DNA of 64,000 nucleotides from Siphonodentalium dalli (lineage: Eukaryota; Mollusca; Scaphopoda; Gadilida; Siphonodentaliidae), in NCBI GenBank assembly GCA_032622095.1, contig CP136067.1, forward strand, positions 97,514,707 to 97,578,706, read 5' to 3'. Positions 1 to 11,510 of the stretch are shown one piece after another (the first letter of the stretch is position 1; the number at the start of each line of letters is the position of its first letter). A program made the translations under genes and the position numbers. A model generated the notes under the pieces. It was given only the letters and a program-made list of their open reading frames with translations. It searched no databases and was not told the origin of the DNA.

Positions 1-987
1 GTAATTAGACCAACATTCCAAACACGCCAGATCAGGACATATGGGATATGGAAATTAAATAAAATGAAAATAATATGAAATAGTATGAAAAACAAATTCA
101 CGGATATAATTACCTGAAATAGTTCACAAACGTGTCCACATTTTCATCCCGGACGTTCTCTACGAAGTTGTTTTCTTCCTTTCATTGTCTGCTTCGAGTT
201 TCTATGGTCTCGCCCATAACACCCTGTTAAAATGCCGCTTCTGTTGTTTATGTATTAACACAATACCATATATTAGACATACTTTGATCGTTTCGGTTTC
301 CGTCGGCCTAAAATTTCCCGACGGCAGTCAGTTTGACAATCGCTTATAACATCACACTGGTTATTAATGCTATCAATGATTGGTGTGACGATGTAAAATA
401 TATGAATTTTACAAACAGTAATAACGTACAAGTGTGTATTGATTACGTTTTATTTCTCAACATATCAGTGTTTTTATATTGAATCTGTTTCTCAGTTTTA
501 TTTTCTTCTGCGTGTCAAATTTGAACTTCAACGAGGATCTTAGTTTTCAGTTAAATTAATTCCAATGTCTTTATGTCAATAGACATCCATGATTTATTGT
601 AATTATCAAAACATGTTTTCATATTTGTGAGTTAATTTTGGCACACAGAAGTTTATGATTTGTACCACCTTGATAAATATCCATACAATTTCGTTGAAAA
701 ATATTATAGTTTGCCATAGATACCAAACCGAAACTTGAATCTCCATGATAAAACAGCCCCCACCTCTATATCAATGGTTAGGTATAAACAACAGTTTTTA
801 TTTAAAGAAACAAGTAAAAAATACCGTAATTTTATCATAACTATGCCTAACAACATTCTACACCATACCAAAATTTTAGATTAGAACACAGTGTTTATAA
901 ATCTTGTTTCATCAATTGCATCTATAGTTTTAAACTAGCATAAAACAGATAGCAACAAATTGTGTTCGTTATCATTGTGATAATATA
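1..987. repeat. Left copy of a dispersed segmental duplication, first part
   Basis: Three blocks here recur later in the same order and orientation: about 1-260 matches 42,575-42,820, about 320-430 matches 48,510-48,670, and about 460-985 matches 62,555-63,490. The matches are clear by eye but contain many substitutions and small indels. I see no gene in this stretch. The collinear order suggests an old duplication of one segment rather than independent copies of a mobile element. Confidence 0.7.
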
Positions 988-2016
988 TCTATTATATATT
1001 TTGGAAGATCTGTTTGTGTGTTTGTGTGTGTGTGTGTGTGAGGGTGTGTGTGTAATCGATGAACTCGAAAACGGCCGACCCGATTTCGATGAAACTTGGT
1101 ATGTGGGGGTATTTTCGGCCGGGGGGTGACATAGGCCTATTTATTTTCAGATCCGAGGTCAACTTTTCACGTGCCGAGGTCAAATCTGTTTTTACGCTGT
1201 GTTACGGGACTTTCATTTGAGTTCGGTACTTACAAATCGATTCGATACAGCGCGAATTATAAAATGCCAGTCATAATAATGACACTGTGAGAATCTTTCG
1301 TGTTTCCTCTTTCCAACGATATATAATGCGTATGTATCCGTTTTAGTTATCTGCCTCAAATACAAAGAAGAAGTGGTACTATCTTCCATCAGGATAAAAA
1401 CAATGCGTAACTTCTATGACGTCGTTAAAGGTCACAACGTTATATCACGTTAACGCTTAACCGGCCGATGCATTTGACTGTTTCAGACGTCTTGGCGATA
1501 TCTCGGGCACCGATGGTAATTTATCTTTACGTTGAAACTTGATAATTAATGAGCGTGTGTATATGAGGCGCGTTTATATACTTGAGTGGAAATCAAATCG
1601 GGTTAAACTGGCGGATTTTTACGGACGAAATTTGATGCATAGGGTATGAATGAATAATTTATTGGATAAAGCATGTACATAGAAAATACAAGGTAAACAA
1701 TAGAAATCTCGCTGGGCCGATTTCCCGGTATCCGCTGGGCCGATTTCCACCATTTTTGGGGTGTTGGTGTTTGACCCCACCTGACCTTAACCTTCAAAAT
1801 GGTCAATTTAAGGTCAAAGCCCGGACGAAGTCGGGCAAAATGGTCAATTCAAGGTCAAATCGGGTAAAACCGGATGGATTTCGACGGGTACTTTTGTCGG
1901 GTACTTTTGTTCGAGCACTGTGTTTTGGACGGGTCAAATCGTGACCCCACTTGACCTTGGCCTTCAAAATAGACAATTCAAGGTCAAAGCCCGGACGAAG
2001 TCGGGTCACCTTCTAG
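988..2016 (+). mobile_element. Non-autonomous Helitron-like element, complete
   Basis: The element begins with TCTATTATATATTTTGG after an A and ends with CTAG before a T, as expected for Helitron insertion between A and T. A short GC hairpin (CCCGGACGAAGTCGGG) lies about 7 bases before the terminal CTAG. There are no target duplications or terminal inverted repeats. The interior holds a TG microsatellite at about 1,015-1,053 and repeated 'aaggtca'-type direct repeats in the last 300 bases. No Rep or helicase coding sequence is present. The related copy of the flanking DNA at 63,490-63,515 lacks this 1,029-bp block, which gives an approximate empty site. A partial relative lies at 36,230-36,522. 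Confidence 0.7.
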
Positions 2017-2640
2017 TATATATATATATATATGTGTGTGTGGGACAGACTTTCCTACTGGGGAGGTACTACTAACATGTTGCTAGGAGGGAATTTGTGG
2101 TATATAATTGATATGTGTTGTTCTATAACTTAGATGCATTCGTAGTTCCAGAACTCCAGTTGCAACAACATGCAACGTCTAATTTAAAGTTGTTTTCTGC
2201 TTTGTTCTGTTGAGAACATTTTAATACCAAAGAATATCTTTTTGTTATTGAAAAATGAACAAAATAATTTTTTGAGTCCCTCTAAAACGTCACAACTATA
2301 TTAAATTAATGCATTTAAATTTCAATATAAAACATAATAGCGTATTCTAGCATGTATTGTCCCAAACATGCTATTTTATACAGTAGAACGTAAATAAAAA
2401 GTAAACTAGGTTTCGTAAAACTGAGCCTGAAACCATGAGTACATATTTAATGATGGCAACACTTCCAACAACAAATAAACCTATAAAACCATTTGCAGAA
2501 TGCAGACACATTATTCCCAAACATAAGAGAAATCTCAAACAAAAGTTTGCTTCACGCACACTCACAGCATTCGATTTTTCCCATTGTATTTTTCGCATTT
2601 TCTACATTATGGATATGGAAAATGAAATCCGAGCGAGTGG
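2017..2640. repeat. Left copy of the segmental duplication, continued, with a TA/TG microsatellite
   Basis: The start is a short (TA)n(TG)n tract. From about 2,041 the sequence matches 63,510-64,000 with small indels and runs to the window edge on the other copy. Short ORFs on both strands here look like chance frames. I see no coding signal. Confidence 0.65.
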
Positions 2641-2649
2641 TAGCCAAAC

Positions 2650-3880
2650 CTCATGGCCCGATTCATCATCTCAAGTTTAAACCTGGTCTACGTAAACCTC
2701 TAGGTTTAAACCGTCGTGATCAGCTAAATCCGTGGTTTAAACCCGCGACCGCATGCGCATTCGTCATATCCGTATTAAACCTGGTCCAGCCAAACCAATG
2801 GTATAGCAGTAGTGTGTCTGTATAGTCGAGATAATTAATCGCACATGTACATTCCTAATGCGGACCGCCTCGTTTTATTGATTGCGAAAATCAATAATTA
2901 CGATGTGTGTCTAAGTGTGTCTTAGGGTGTGTCTAAGTGGCGGCTGTCGAGTGGTGTTATCATGTCACAGTTGACTCATTCGCACTTGAGCTTTGCTCAG
3001 ATATGGACATGTTCCTTCAATATGAATTTTACAACTACCTTGTGGTTTTTTGTTTGGCTTGTGGCAATCACAAATACTGGTGTTTTCTACGAATTCATTT
3101 GAAGTGTTTGCACTCATAAGCAAATTGCTTTTACTTGACTGACATCTTGGACCAGGATTGACTCGATTGTGGAACCTTTATTCGGCGTCAGAGGGGCCTG
3201 CGGCCCCTCCGTGCGACAGGAGCCTGCGTGACATTTGCGCACATTTTGATCATTTGAACATTTTAATTAAAAAACATTTTAATTAAATTTAAAACGAACA
3301 AATATTAATAATATTGTTTCTTGTTAGGTACAACTCCGTGCTCAATTTAAATTGTTCTTATTTTTAAATCAGTTTTAGAACAGTTGTGAACAGACAAACG
3401 GACAAACAGATAGACAGCTCACGTGTCCTTTAATATATACATATATACATGTATAGACACCAAATTTTGTCTTTGCGGGTAAAGCATCTTGCAGAAAATC
3501 TATCACAAACAAAGTGAAAAACAGCGCGTGATACTCGTGTTGAGAGACATGCCCTTGTCAGATTGATATAAACCCACAAAGAGTTCGGATTAATGGTCCA
3601 TGAGCGATACTTATTTCTCAATGAATAAATCCAATGGGCGTGCACGCGATAATTTATGACATGTCAATAACCATTATATCGGCCTGTCTTTTGGTCCGAT
3701 AGGTAAGAGTGTATATAGTTTGACTGTATGCTCATATCACCATATCGAGTTGTCAATTAGTCGGTAACTGAACAACAAAAACGCCCCCTTAGACCCGGTT
3801 TGGCTGGACCGCCAATGTAGGTTTACACCAGGTTTAAAATCTGAGGTTTAAACCGGAGATGACGAATCCGGCCCATTGAT
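2650..3880. repeat. Pair of inverted GTTTAAACC-type repeats, about 1.1 kb apart
   Basis: A 130-150-bp block at about 2,650-2,800, rich in GGTTTAAACC and CCAGCCAAACC motifs, is matched in inverted orientation by about 3,788-3,878. Both outer edges contain a 'gattc(g/a)tcatctc' sequence. A short related fragment is also seen at about 21,009-21,036. The pair could be the ends of one non-autonomous element or two copies of a small one. The DNA between holds a GC-rich hairpin (GGGGCCTGCGGCCCC, about 3,195) and no recognisable gene. Confidence 0.45.
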
Positions 3881-4445
3881 TTGAGACTTTATCGAAGAAA
3901 TCGTACGCGCTCCATGTGCTTGAAAAACTAAACGTCCAGCAAATGACAAGGCTCGTGAAACTACATATTTCTGGTACAAAACGATTTCCAAACAACCCGG
4001 TACGAAACGACCAACAACTCTGGCACGAAACAACCAGATAGTACGAAACGTCCTGCTTCATTAATTTTGTTACTAATTATTCAACTAGGGCTTATATGAT
4101 CTCAAATTAAAGGACGAGGATGAGCGCTTTCGAAGGAGTGTCAAATTGTGTTCTTCGCATTTTATGTTCTAGATTGAAATTCTTAGTTAATCTAGACAAT
4201 TATTTTTTTGTTCAGGATTCCAAAGGGCCGTGAAATCTTAGAATAAGCCTTGAGGTGAACACATATCATTCAATACTTGGGAAGTGGTTAAACTTCAATG
4301 TAACGCCTTGAATTTTGATGCTATATAAAATCGTGTATTAAGTTCAAATATTTTAGTTTGAATGTGATTTTCAGAATATATTTGAATGCTATGACTGGTC
4401 CAATTATTAACGTCAAATTTTGTTTAAACGCGCTATGTGGACTGC
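3881..4445. other. Unassigned AT-rich DNA
   Basis: I see no coding signal, repeat or structured RNA in this stretch. Confidence 0.4.
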
Positions 4446-5003
4446 AACATGTCTACGCGGAAATACGCACACAATCGACCTATAATGTGAAGGTACATAA
4501 TGTTATTATTTATTTCTGAAATAAATGGACTCTTACCCGTTATGTCGTTTTATGGCGCGGACCACAATGAAAACCCCTGTTAAAGAGCATACACGGAAAG
4601 TCGTGAGTTGACTTATTTGTCTCACTGTCCGCATATTCTCGGTTTAGAATTGCTTCATGAGTCGATTGTGTGACTAAAACGCTCTCATTTTAAGCGATTC
4701 TAAGCAGATTATCTACCTAGAATTAGTTATATTATAAGCAGATCATGTGCTAGTTTTCGAGAGAACAGGCTGCATTATAGGTAAGCTGGTGTTGCCAAGA
4801 ACCAACTAATATTTCTTTGCTTGGTTATATTCTCATTATAGTTGCAGTGCTTTAACATGTGTTTTCATTGTGGTCCGCGCCATAAAACGAAATAACGGGT
4901 ATGAAAAAATGATCTGCTTCTTTCAGAACCATTAAACAATGTACATATTTCATATTAATCTAATTATGAGCGTATTTCCGCGAGGATATGTTGTATAATG
5001 GTT
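4446..5003. repeat. Copy A of a ~350-bp palindromic repeat family, plus an inverted half copy
   Basis: About 4,446-4,775 is a copy of a family also found at about 16,125-16,475, 18,495-18,872, 31,665-32,010 and 34,362-34,705. Hallmarks are an end with AAATACGCACATAATCGACC, an internal 'tggcgcgg(g/a)ccaca', and an opposite end resembling GCAGATAATGTGCG followed by AGAACAGGCT. A second, inverted half copy at about 4,852-5,000 makes the locus a foldback. No coding capacity is visible. Confidence 0.6.
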
Positions 5004-5204
5004 ACAAAACACAAACGTGTTTTAATCCTATTTCATCCATTGTGTTGGAATAACACCATAAGCTCTCTCATTGTAGTTAGTGATGAATATAGCCGCCATT
5101 TGTACTGTCTACGCCCATTTTAACAACGGGACGTAATTATGTATTTGGTCTGTCGGTCTGCGTGTTCGTCGGTCAGTTCATACACTTTCGTTTTCGGGTG
5201 ATAA

Positions 5205-5515
5205 TTAGAATGGAAACTCTAACGGTTGAGTGGTAGGCACATTAGGCTGGGACGTTGAGGGGTTGGCCTTTGAATTGTTATGGTACTCTAGTGGTTGAGT
5301 GGTAGGTGAATTAAGATGGGACTATAGTGGTTGATGTGTAGGCCAGTGAATGGTTAGGGAACTCGAGAGGTTGAACGGTATTTGGATTAGGATCTCTGGT
5401 GTTTTATGGATAGGCCTGTATATGGTTAGGGACACTAGTGGTTGAGGGATACGCCTGCTAATTTTTAGGGACTTTAGTAGTTGAGCGGTATGCCGATTGT
5501 TGGGGTTACTATGTA
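5205..5515. repeat. Degenerate minisatellite, unit about 50-60 bp
   Basis: The phrase 'gtggttgagtggtagg' and close variants recur about every 50-60 bases, with units of uneven length. The minus-strand ORF crossing it is a by-product of the repeat. Confidence 0.55.
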
Positions 5516-5683
5516 TTATGTAATGTATGTGTGTTGGGCATGTGTGTTGTTGGTCCCTCTTTGGCATACTATACACTTATAGAGTGATATATTATATAAA
5601 TAACAAAAATATTAATAAACTTTTGAGTGCATCATGTTGCCGTATTATTGCTGTATACAATTAAATACATAAACTTGTCCTTA

Positions 5684-8600
5684 TAGTAGAGGCTCTTATG
5701 TACTCCCGTGTGCACTTTGTGAAGAAATATAGCGACTATCCCAATGACGTTGCTTGATATGTCAGGCACCAGAAAACAAATGTTAGACACCTTTGGGTCG
5801 CGACTGGGTAGATTTATGACGTCATCAAGATGGCCGCCATACACAATTTCACAGTATGCACTGAGTCAGTTTGATTAATATCTACTTGTGAATTTATTAT
5901 AGAAATTTGATTGTCTCACCACTGACGTGAAACTAATACACCATACTTCCATTTGACAGAAAAAGTGGCCACCATAAACCAAGATGGCCGCCAAAATGGC
6001 GACCGAAATTCGGAAAATTTATGATTTTTCACACTTTCCTCTTGAATCATTAACCGATGTTTGAAATTTGTAACGAATAAAGACCTAAATTTGAATAAAT
6101 TCTAGTATCCAACCATTTCTACAACATAATATGTCATATTTCGGATCTCATTCCTGCCAGCTATCTTTAAAATGTGAATTCAAAAATGTGCTATGAAAGT
6201 TAACCAAAATTAAATTATGTGATTCTAGCCAAGAGTTGAACAGAAAATAACTGAATTTGATGAAGATAATGTAATAATGTTTTAAATATGTGAATTGGCA
6301 TATAGTTACACTGAATAGAGTGCATTTTTGTTTAAGATGGCGGCCAAGATGGCTGCCAAAATGGAGAAATCACCAAAATCTGTCCAATTTTTATTGATAT
6401 CACTCATGTGTTGGGGGAAAAGTTAATATATGTGAATATGTGCTACTTTTTCGCGGAAATCCATGGACAAATGCAATAATTTGTAAATTTGGTGAACCAT
6501 GTAGCTGCTTATACCCGATAATTCAACAGAGTTATACCACGAAAATTAAGTCAAATCATCTTCATGGCAGCCACACAAAATTGCAGAATGGGCACTGAGT
6601 GAGGAAGAAAATTTAATACAGAAAATGATAAATATTTCTACGGCAATGATAAAATTGCACCAAGCTTCCTTTTTAAAGAACAAGATGGATAAAAAAACAA
6701 GATGGCTGTCAAAATGGTGACCGAAATATAGAAATGTGTTGAATTGTTACACATACCCCTTACGTCATTTTCGGTTATTTGTAAACTGTGGCGAGTAGGA
6801 CTTGTCTTTGTTTTTATCAGTTATGACACCAAGTACTTTGGAAAACATATTATGCTGTAATTTGTGTCTAAATTGTTGCCCATACTCCGAAAAATGCAAA
6901 TTAAATAATGCACTATGTAACTTCACAAATAAACTTGCTTCTCGAGGTTCTATATTTACATTAGACAGAAATAGGCATAATAAAATAAACAAAAGTGTAC
7001 AAAGTTTTAAATATCGTTAGTGTCATTCAATTACACTCGACATTGATCTATTTGACCCAAGATGGTCGCCAGAATGGCCGCCAAAACTCAAAGTTATAAA
7101 ATGTGATAAATGTTTATATTCTCAAACGGCATTTAGCAAAGGAGGTGGATATATTCGCCCAATCTAAATTAGATACTATCACGTTAAGGTATATTGTGAC
7201 TATGTTTGACCAAACATAGTTTGTTTATAATCGAGAATATAACAGAATGGACTCTTATAAATCTAACATGAAATTGCCCAATATAATTTAAACGATCCTG
7301 CCCGTTTCCTGGGAAGGAAGTCAAACCGGATATGTGCTGACTATCATTATAAGAGCTTAACGAGTACTCGAACGCAAAATAATCCCTGTAGTCATAATAC
7401 AGACATAAATCCAACTTTATGGCTATAGTATATCGTTTGGGGCAGATCTGCTTTATTCGTTGCCAATTCTTGATGAATTGTTGACCACGTTGATTTCGCC
7501 CGGCCAACAAAATTTAGAATATTCAGGAACAATATCACACCTTGACTTCGTCGAAGTTGCATTGCTATCATACTGCCACCGGGAAATATAATTGCTCAAC
7601 TTAGAAATACACAGGCATTACATGTTAGTGCAAACATTATTTCGTATCTAATTATGAAACAGTTGTGTCTAATAAGATACAATAAGGGGATATTTCATTG
7701 TTCAGTTTCTTGTTTTTGGCATGTCTGTGTTTCATCACCCGAAATTCGTTTGAATAGTTGAGACATTGTCAAACTTCTCAAGACGTGAGTCAGCACATGT
7801 ATCACTCCTGTTACTTCGTCCAATAGATGGTCACATTGATGGTAGTTTATCTACAACCAACTCACCCCAGCAACTACAGTTGAATTACAAACTCATCTCG
7901 CAAACTAACAGAGCTCACCACAAAACTCTCCGACTGCATATCAGAGACTACATATAGAATGTTTGCTTCGGTTGTCGAATGGAGAGTCCATAATACAGAT
8001 TTAATAAATACATTTCAATACGGCCGCAGACCTCATAGCAGATACATTGCATATTCACTTCGATGTAGTCTAACAGAACTGTGCACATAACCGAGTTAAT
8101 GCTTGGCAGTTTATTTTAGAATATGTCAAAACATCAGTGTCGTGAAAAAATAGCCTAAGTTTTGTCATTCTCCATGTCGAGTCCAGCAAGTGACAATAAC
8201 GGCTCCTCAACTTCTTCCTGGTTGTCAACGAAAAAATATCCGGAAATCAAAATGCCTATGCCTAGTGCCTGGATATTTAGTGATGAAATACCTCATCGAA
8301 ACACCAGAAGCTCATCTTTGGTCCATGCCATATGATGGTGCATCGAAGTAATGAATACAGTGACGGGTCATCAAGATCATTTAATGGAACGTTTATTAAG
8401 ATTTCTTGCAAAACATCCACATGGGGACATTCATTAGCATTATACATCAACTGTTAGTTCACAGAAAGTAAAGATCTTCGAATCACAGAAACCCCGCAAT
8501 CTCGAACGAAATCCTTTAATTGTCCATCGAATAAATGTAGTTCATAGAATTTGCTGGCAAACCGTACAACCATAATAGTCGGATCCACAAGAAGGCCAAT

Positions 8601-11510
8601 TACAAGCTTGGAATATAGATACTGCGCAAAAGTTGGAAGTAATAGATAACAATGTTATGCTTGAATTGAGAGAAGAGATTGTGGATTGTTAGCCATTTGA
8701 AGAGTCCATAACTGAAATTGACTTCAACTATTGCCCAGGAAGGTATAAGATTTCAACGTTTATCGACCTGAGTTTTCTGCAGACCTGATTTCATTGTAGT
8801 GGGATATCAAATGTTCCTGTATAAAACATCTGGAAAGAATACTACAAACTTTCCACCCAATAATAATACATGTACCTCAACATGTCGGTGAGTTGAATTC
8901 CCTCTACAGCCAAGTCGAACTGTGCATTGGTGCGAGAAATTATTATCAATTTTATCTGGAACATTGCCGATAGCCGATACAATTACAGAAATGCAGGCAT
9001 TTAAAGAGAACATTTGGTGTGAATATGTTTCTTGTATGACATTTTGATGAGACCGCATAACGCAAGCATGAAAGAACTTCGATAACACATGTGACAAATA
9101 TGACATGGGTGTATCTAATATAAACTTAATGAGTGCATAAGTTCTGCACAGGAAGATGGGGATCATACACGGAACGAACTTGCAGTATATGCGATGTCCA
9201 GAAAACTATCTCTGTGGAACTCAAATACACATGTATACCAATTGAACTCATTATATGAGGCTATCTTCCTATCCTAGCTCGATCAAAATCAGCCACGCTT
9301 TCGCAAATCTTGGGTGTGGAGTCAGTGAGTTGGCCTATGAGTTGTCCAGAGCTCCACAGCAGTTTCTGTTTTGGTACGAACCTGAACACAATTTATCTCT
9401 AGTCGCTATAGATCGCATGTAATAAGCAGAAGTCTGGTAGAAATCCGCCAATGCGATTCTTCTTCGCAGAAGACACATAGAGCTCACATCTGAACGCTCT
9501 CGTTTGGTAGTCTGCGACAAAGCAATTACTGTCATATAATCCCCTGATGCACACACAATTTGAACTAGATGTTATTCAAGGACGAGCAATTGTAAATTTT
9601 CTCAGTTTCACTAAAGTATACCCTGTGTTTTCGTACATGTATATTAATAAGAACGAATCACACAAATATTAGCTCCTATTCTTATATTTGGACTTAGTAT
9701 ACACTAATTATTAAGCTTGTTAACATGGAAGATGTCTGTAATGTCAACGCATTATATGCCGCTACTGTTTTTGGGTACTGCATTGTGTGATGTCCATTCA
9801 ATTAATTTCCGTGAGCAGCTGAATTTCGGTAGAATCGACTTAGTATGATGGCATTACATGAGCAATACAGGAGTCAAGTGAAAAATTATTATCCAAACCC
9901 CATAAGGGGGGGCGATATCAAGGGGAAGTAATTAAAGTATTGCTCAATACCGACAGCCTTATTGTTGAGGTAGGGATTTTTCTCCAGTCGAGTCACCCAG
10001 TCAGGACATTTCCGATGTACATGTAATGATGGATGTAATCAGCATATATTCAGATTTGGATATTTTCAAATAGGTCAACATCAGATGAATTTATCTACTT
10101 TTCATGGTTTCTGTTTCCATTCTCATGAAATCTCGGATATAAGCAGCTACTGTTCGCAAAATATTCATATTGTATCAGATTGTATCAGCATTCCTGGCAC
10201 TTTCGTCAACAGGGGAACAAATGTGTTTACCAGTAGTCACTGAAACCCACCTTAGGAGCGTTATCAATGAAAACTAGCAAATTTGGATGATTTCTCCTGA
10301 ATTTAGATTCATATGGATAATAATATGTTAATTTAACATTTCATGGTTGTCGAATGATTTGATAATATAATTTATTCAAAAATAAGGTTGCTAGTAGCCA
10401 CGGATTTCAAACCGCTGTTAATAATTTAAGAGGCGAGTGTGAAAAATTATCAAATATTAGAATTTCGGTCGCCGTTTTGGTAGCCATCTTGTATTTTGAG
10501 GTCCAAATTGCACCGTCAAGAGGAAGTGTGATCCAATGGTATTATTGGTCGCGAAACATAATCATTTCACTATCTAAATTTTCCTCCCAGACTCAATGCC
10601 AACTCTGAAATTGTTCATGGTTGCCATTTTGATGATTTCATCTCATTTTCGTCGTTTCATTCTCTCGAATTCTTGAGAATAAACAGCCATTGTTCACAAA
10701 CTATTCATATTGTTTCATGTCTCCATGTTATTACGCCAACACGGAGCAAATATATTCACCTATATTCACTAAATCGCACATTAGGAGTGATATCAAAGAA
10801 AATTTGACAAATTTTAGTGATTTATCAATTTTGGCAACCATTTTGGTCGCCATCTTGAATACATATGCACTTTTTTGGTTGTAATTATATGGCAATCTAT
10901 ATGTTTAAACCTGTTGCAAATGATTGTCATCAAATTCAGCTATTTTCTGGCTAACACTTGGCTCGAATTACAAAATCGATATATTTGGTAAAATTTCATA
11001 GCATATTTATGAATTCACATTTTGACGACATTTTGCAGGAATAAGATCCAAATATTATCATGTTCAAATGGTTAGGTATTCAAATGTATTTAAAATTAAG
11101 TTGCTATTAGCCACCGAATTCAAACAACCGTGAATGTTTTAAGAGACATGTTTGAAAATTCAACATTTTCCCGAACTTCGGTCGCCATTTTGGCGGCCAT
11201 CTTTGTTAAATGTGGTCAATTTTTCTGTCAAAGTGAAGCCTGTTATCATAGTATCACAACAGTAGAGAAATATTATATTTCCTACCATAAATTCACTACT
11301 AGCTATTAATCAAACTGATTCAGTGCCTACTCTGAAATTGTGTATGGCGGCCATCTTGATGACGTCATAAATCCACCCAGTCGCGACCACCAGGTGTCTA
11401 ACATTTGTTTTCTGGTGCCCGAGATATCAAGCAACATCATGAGCATAGTGGCTATATTTCTTCACAAAATGCACACGGGAGCCAAAAAATGGACATAGGA
11501 GCCTCTACTA
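5684..11510. mobile_element. Large foldback (long-TIR) element, ~5.8 kb
   Basis: The two ends are inverted copies of each other: TAGTAGAGGCTC at 5,684 matches GAGCCTCTACTA ending at 11,510. The similarity continues inward for about 1.1 kb on each side (about 5,684-6,780 and 10,400-11,510) with moderate divergence. The arms themselves contain repeated modules with AAGATGGCCGCCA and GCGACCGAAATTC motifs. A TA may be duplicated at the edges, but the flanks are too diverged to be sure. The core (about 6.8-10.4 kb) is single-copy in this window and holds a decayed coding region. No transposase motif was recognised. Confidence 0.65.
8174..9672 (+). pseudogene. Heavily decayed ORF inside the large foldback element, family not recognised
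   Basis: Reading plus-strand frames by eye gives a chain of open segments that switch frame. One frame is open at about 8,268-8,348 (contains TPEAHLWSMPYDGAS). Another runs from about 8,336 to 8,785 with a few isolated stops (contains NPLIVHRINVVHRICWQ). A third covers about 8,787-9,044 with one stop. Further segments lie at about 9,140-9,275, 9,261-9,418 (contains LGCGVSELAYELSRAPQQF) and about 9,543-9,672 (contains FELDVIQGRAIVNFLSFTK), the last ending at TAG. The segments have protein-like composition and follow each other with short gaps, as expected for one old ORF of roughly 450-500 codons broken by several frameshifts and many stops. An ATG at 8,174 opens a frame too, but it may not belong. 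I cannot name the family. It could be the element's own gene or a captured host gene. The minus-strand ORF at 8,807-9,166 is a shadow. Confidence 0.45.

Noticed and set aside
8807-9166. 119-codon minus-strand ORF inside the foldback core
   Set aside because: The plus strand over the same bases gives a better chain of protein-like frames, and this ORF has no motif and is most likely its shadow.
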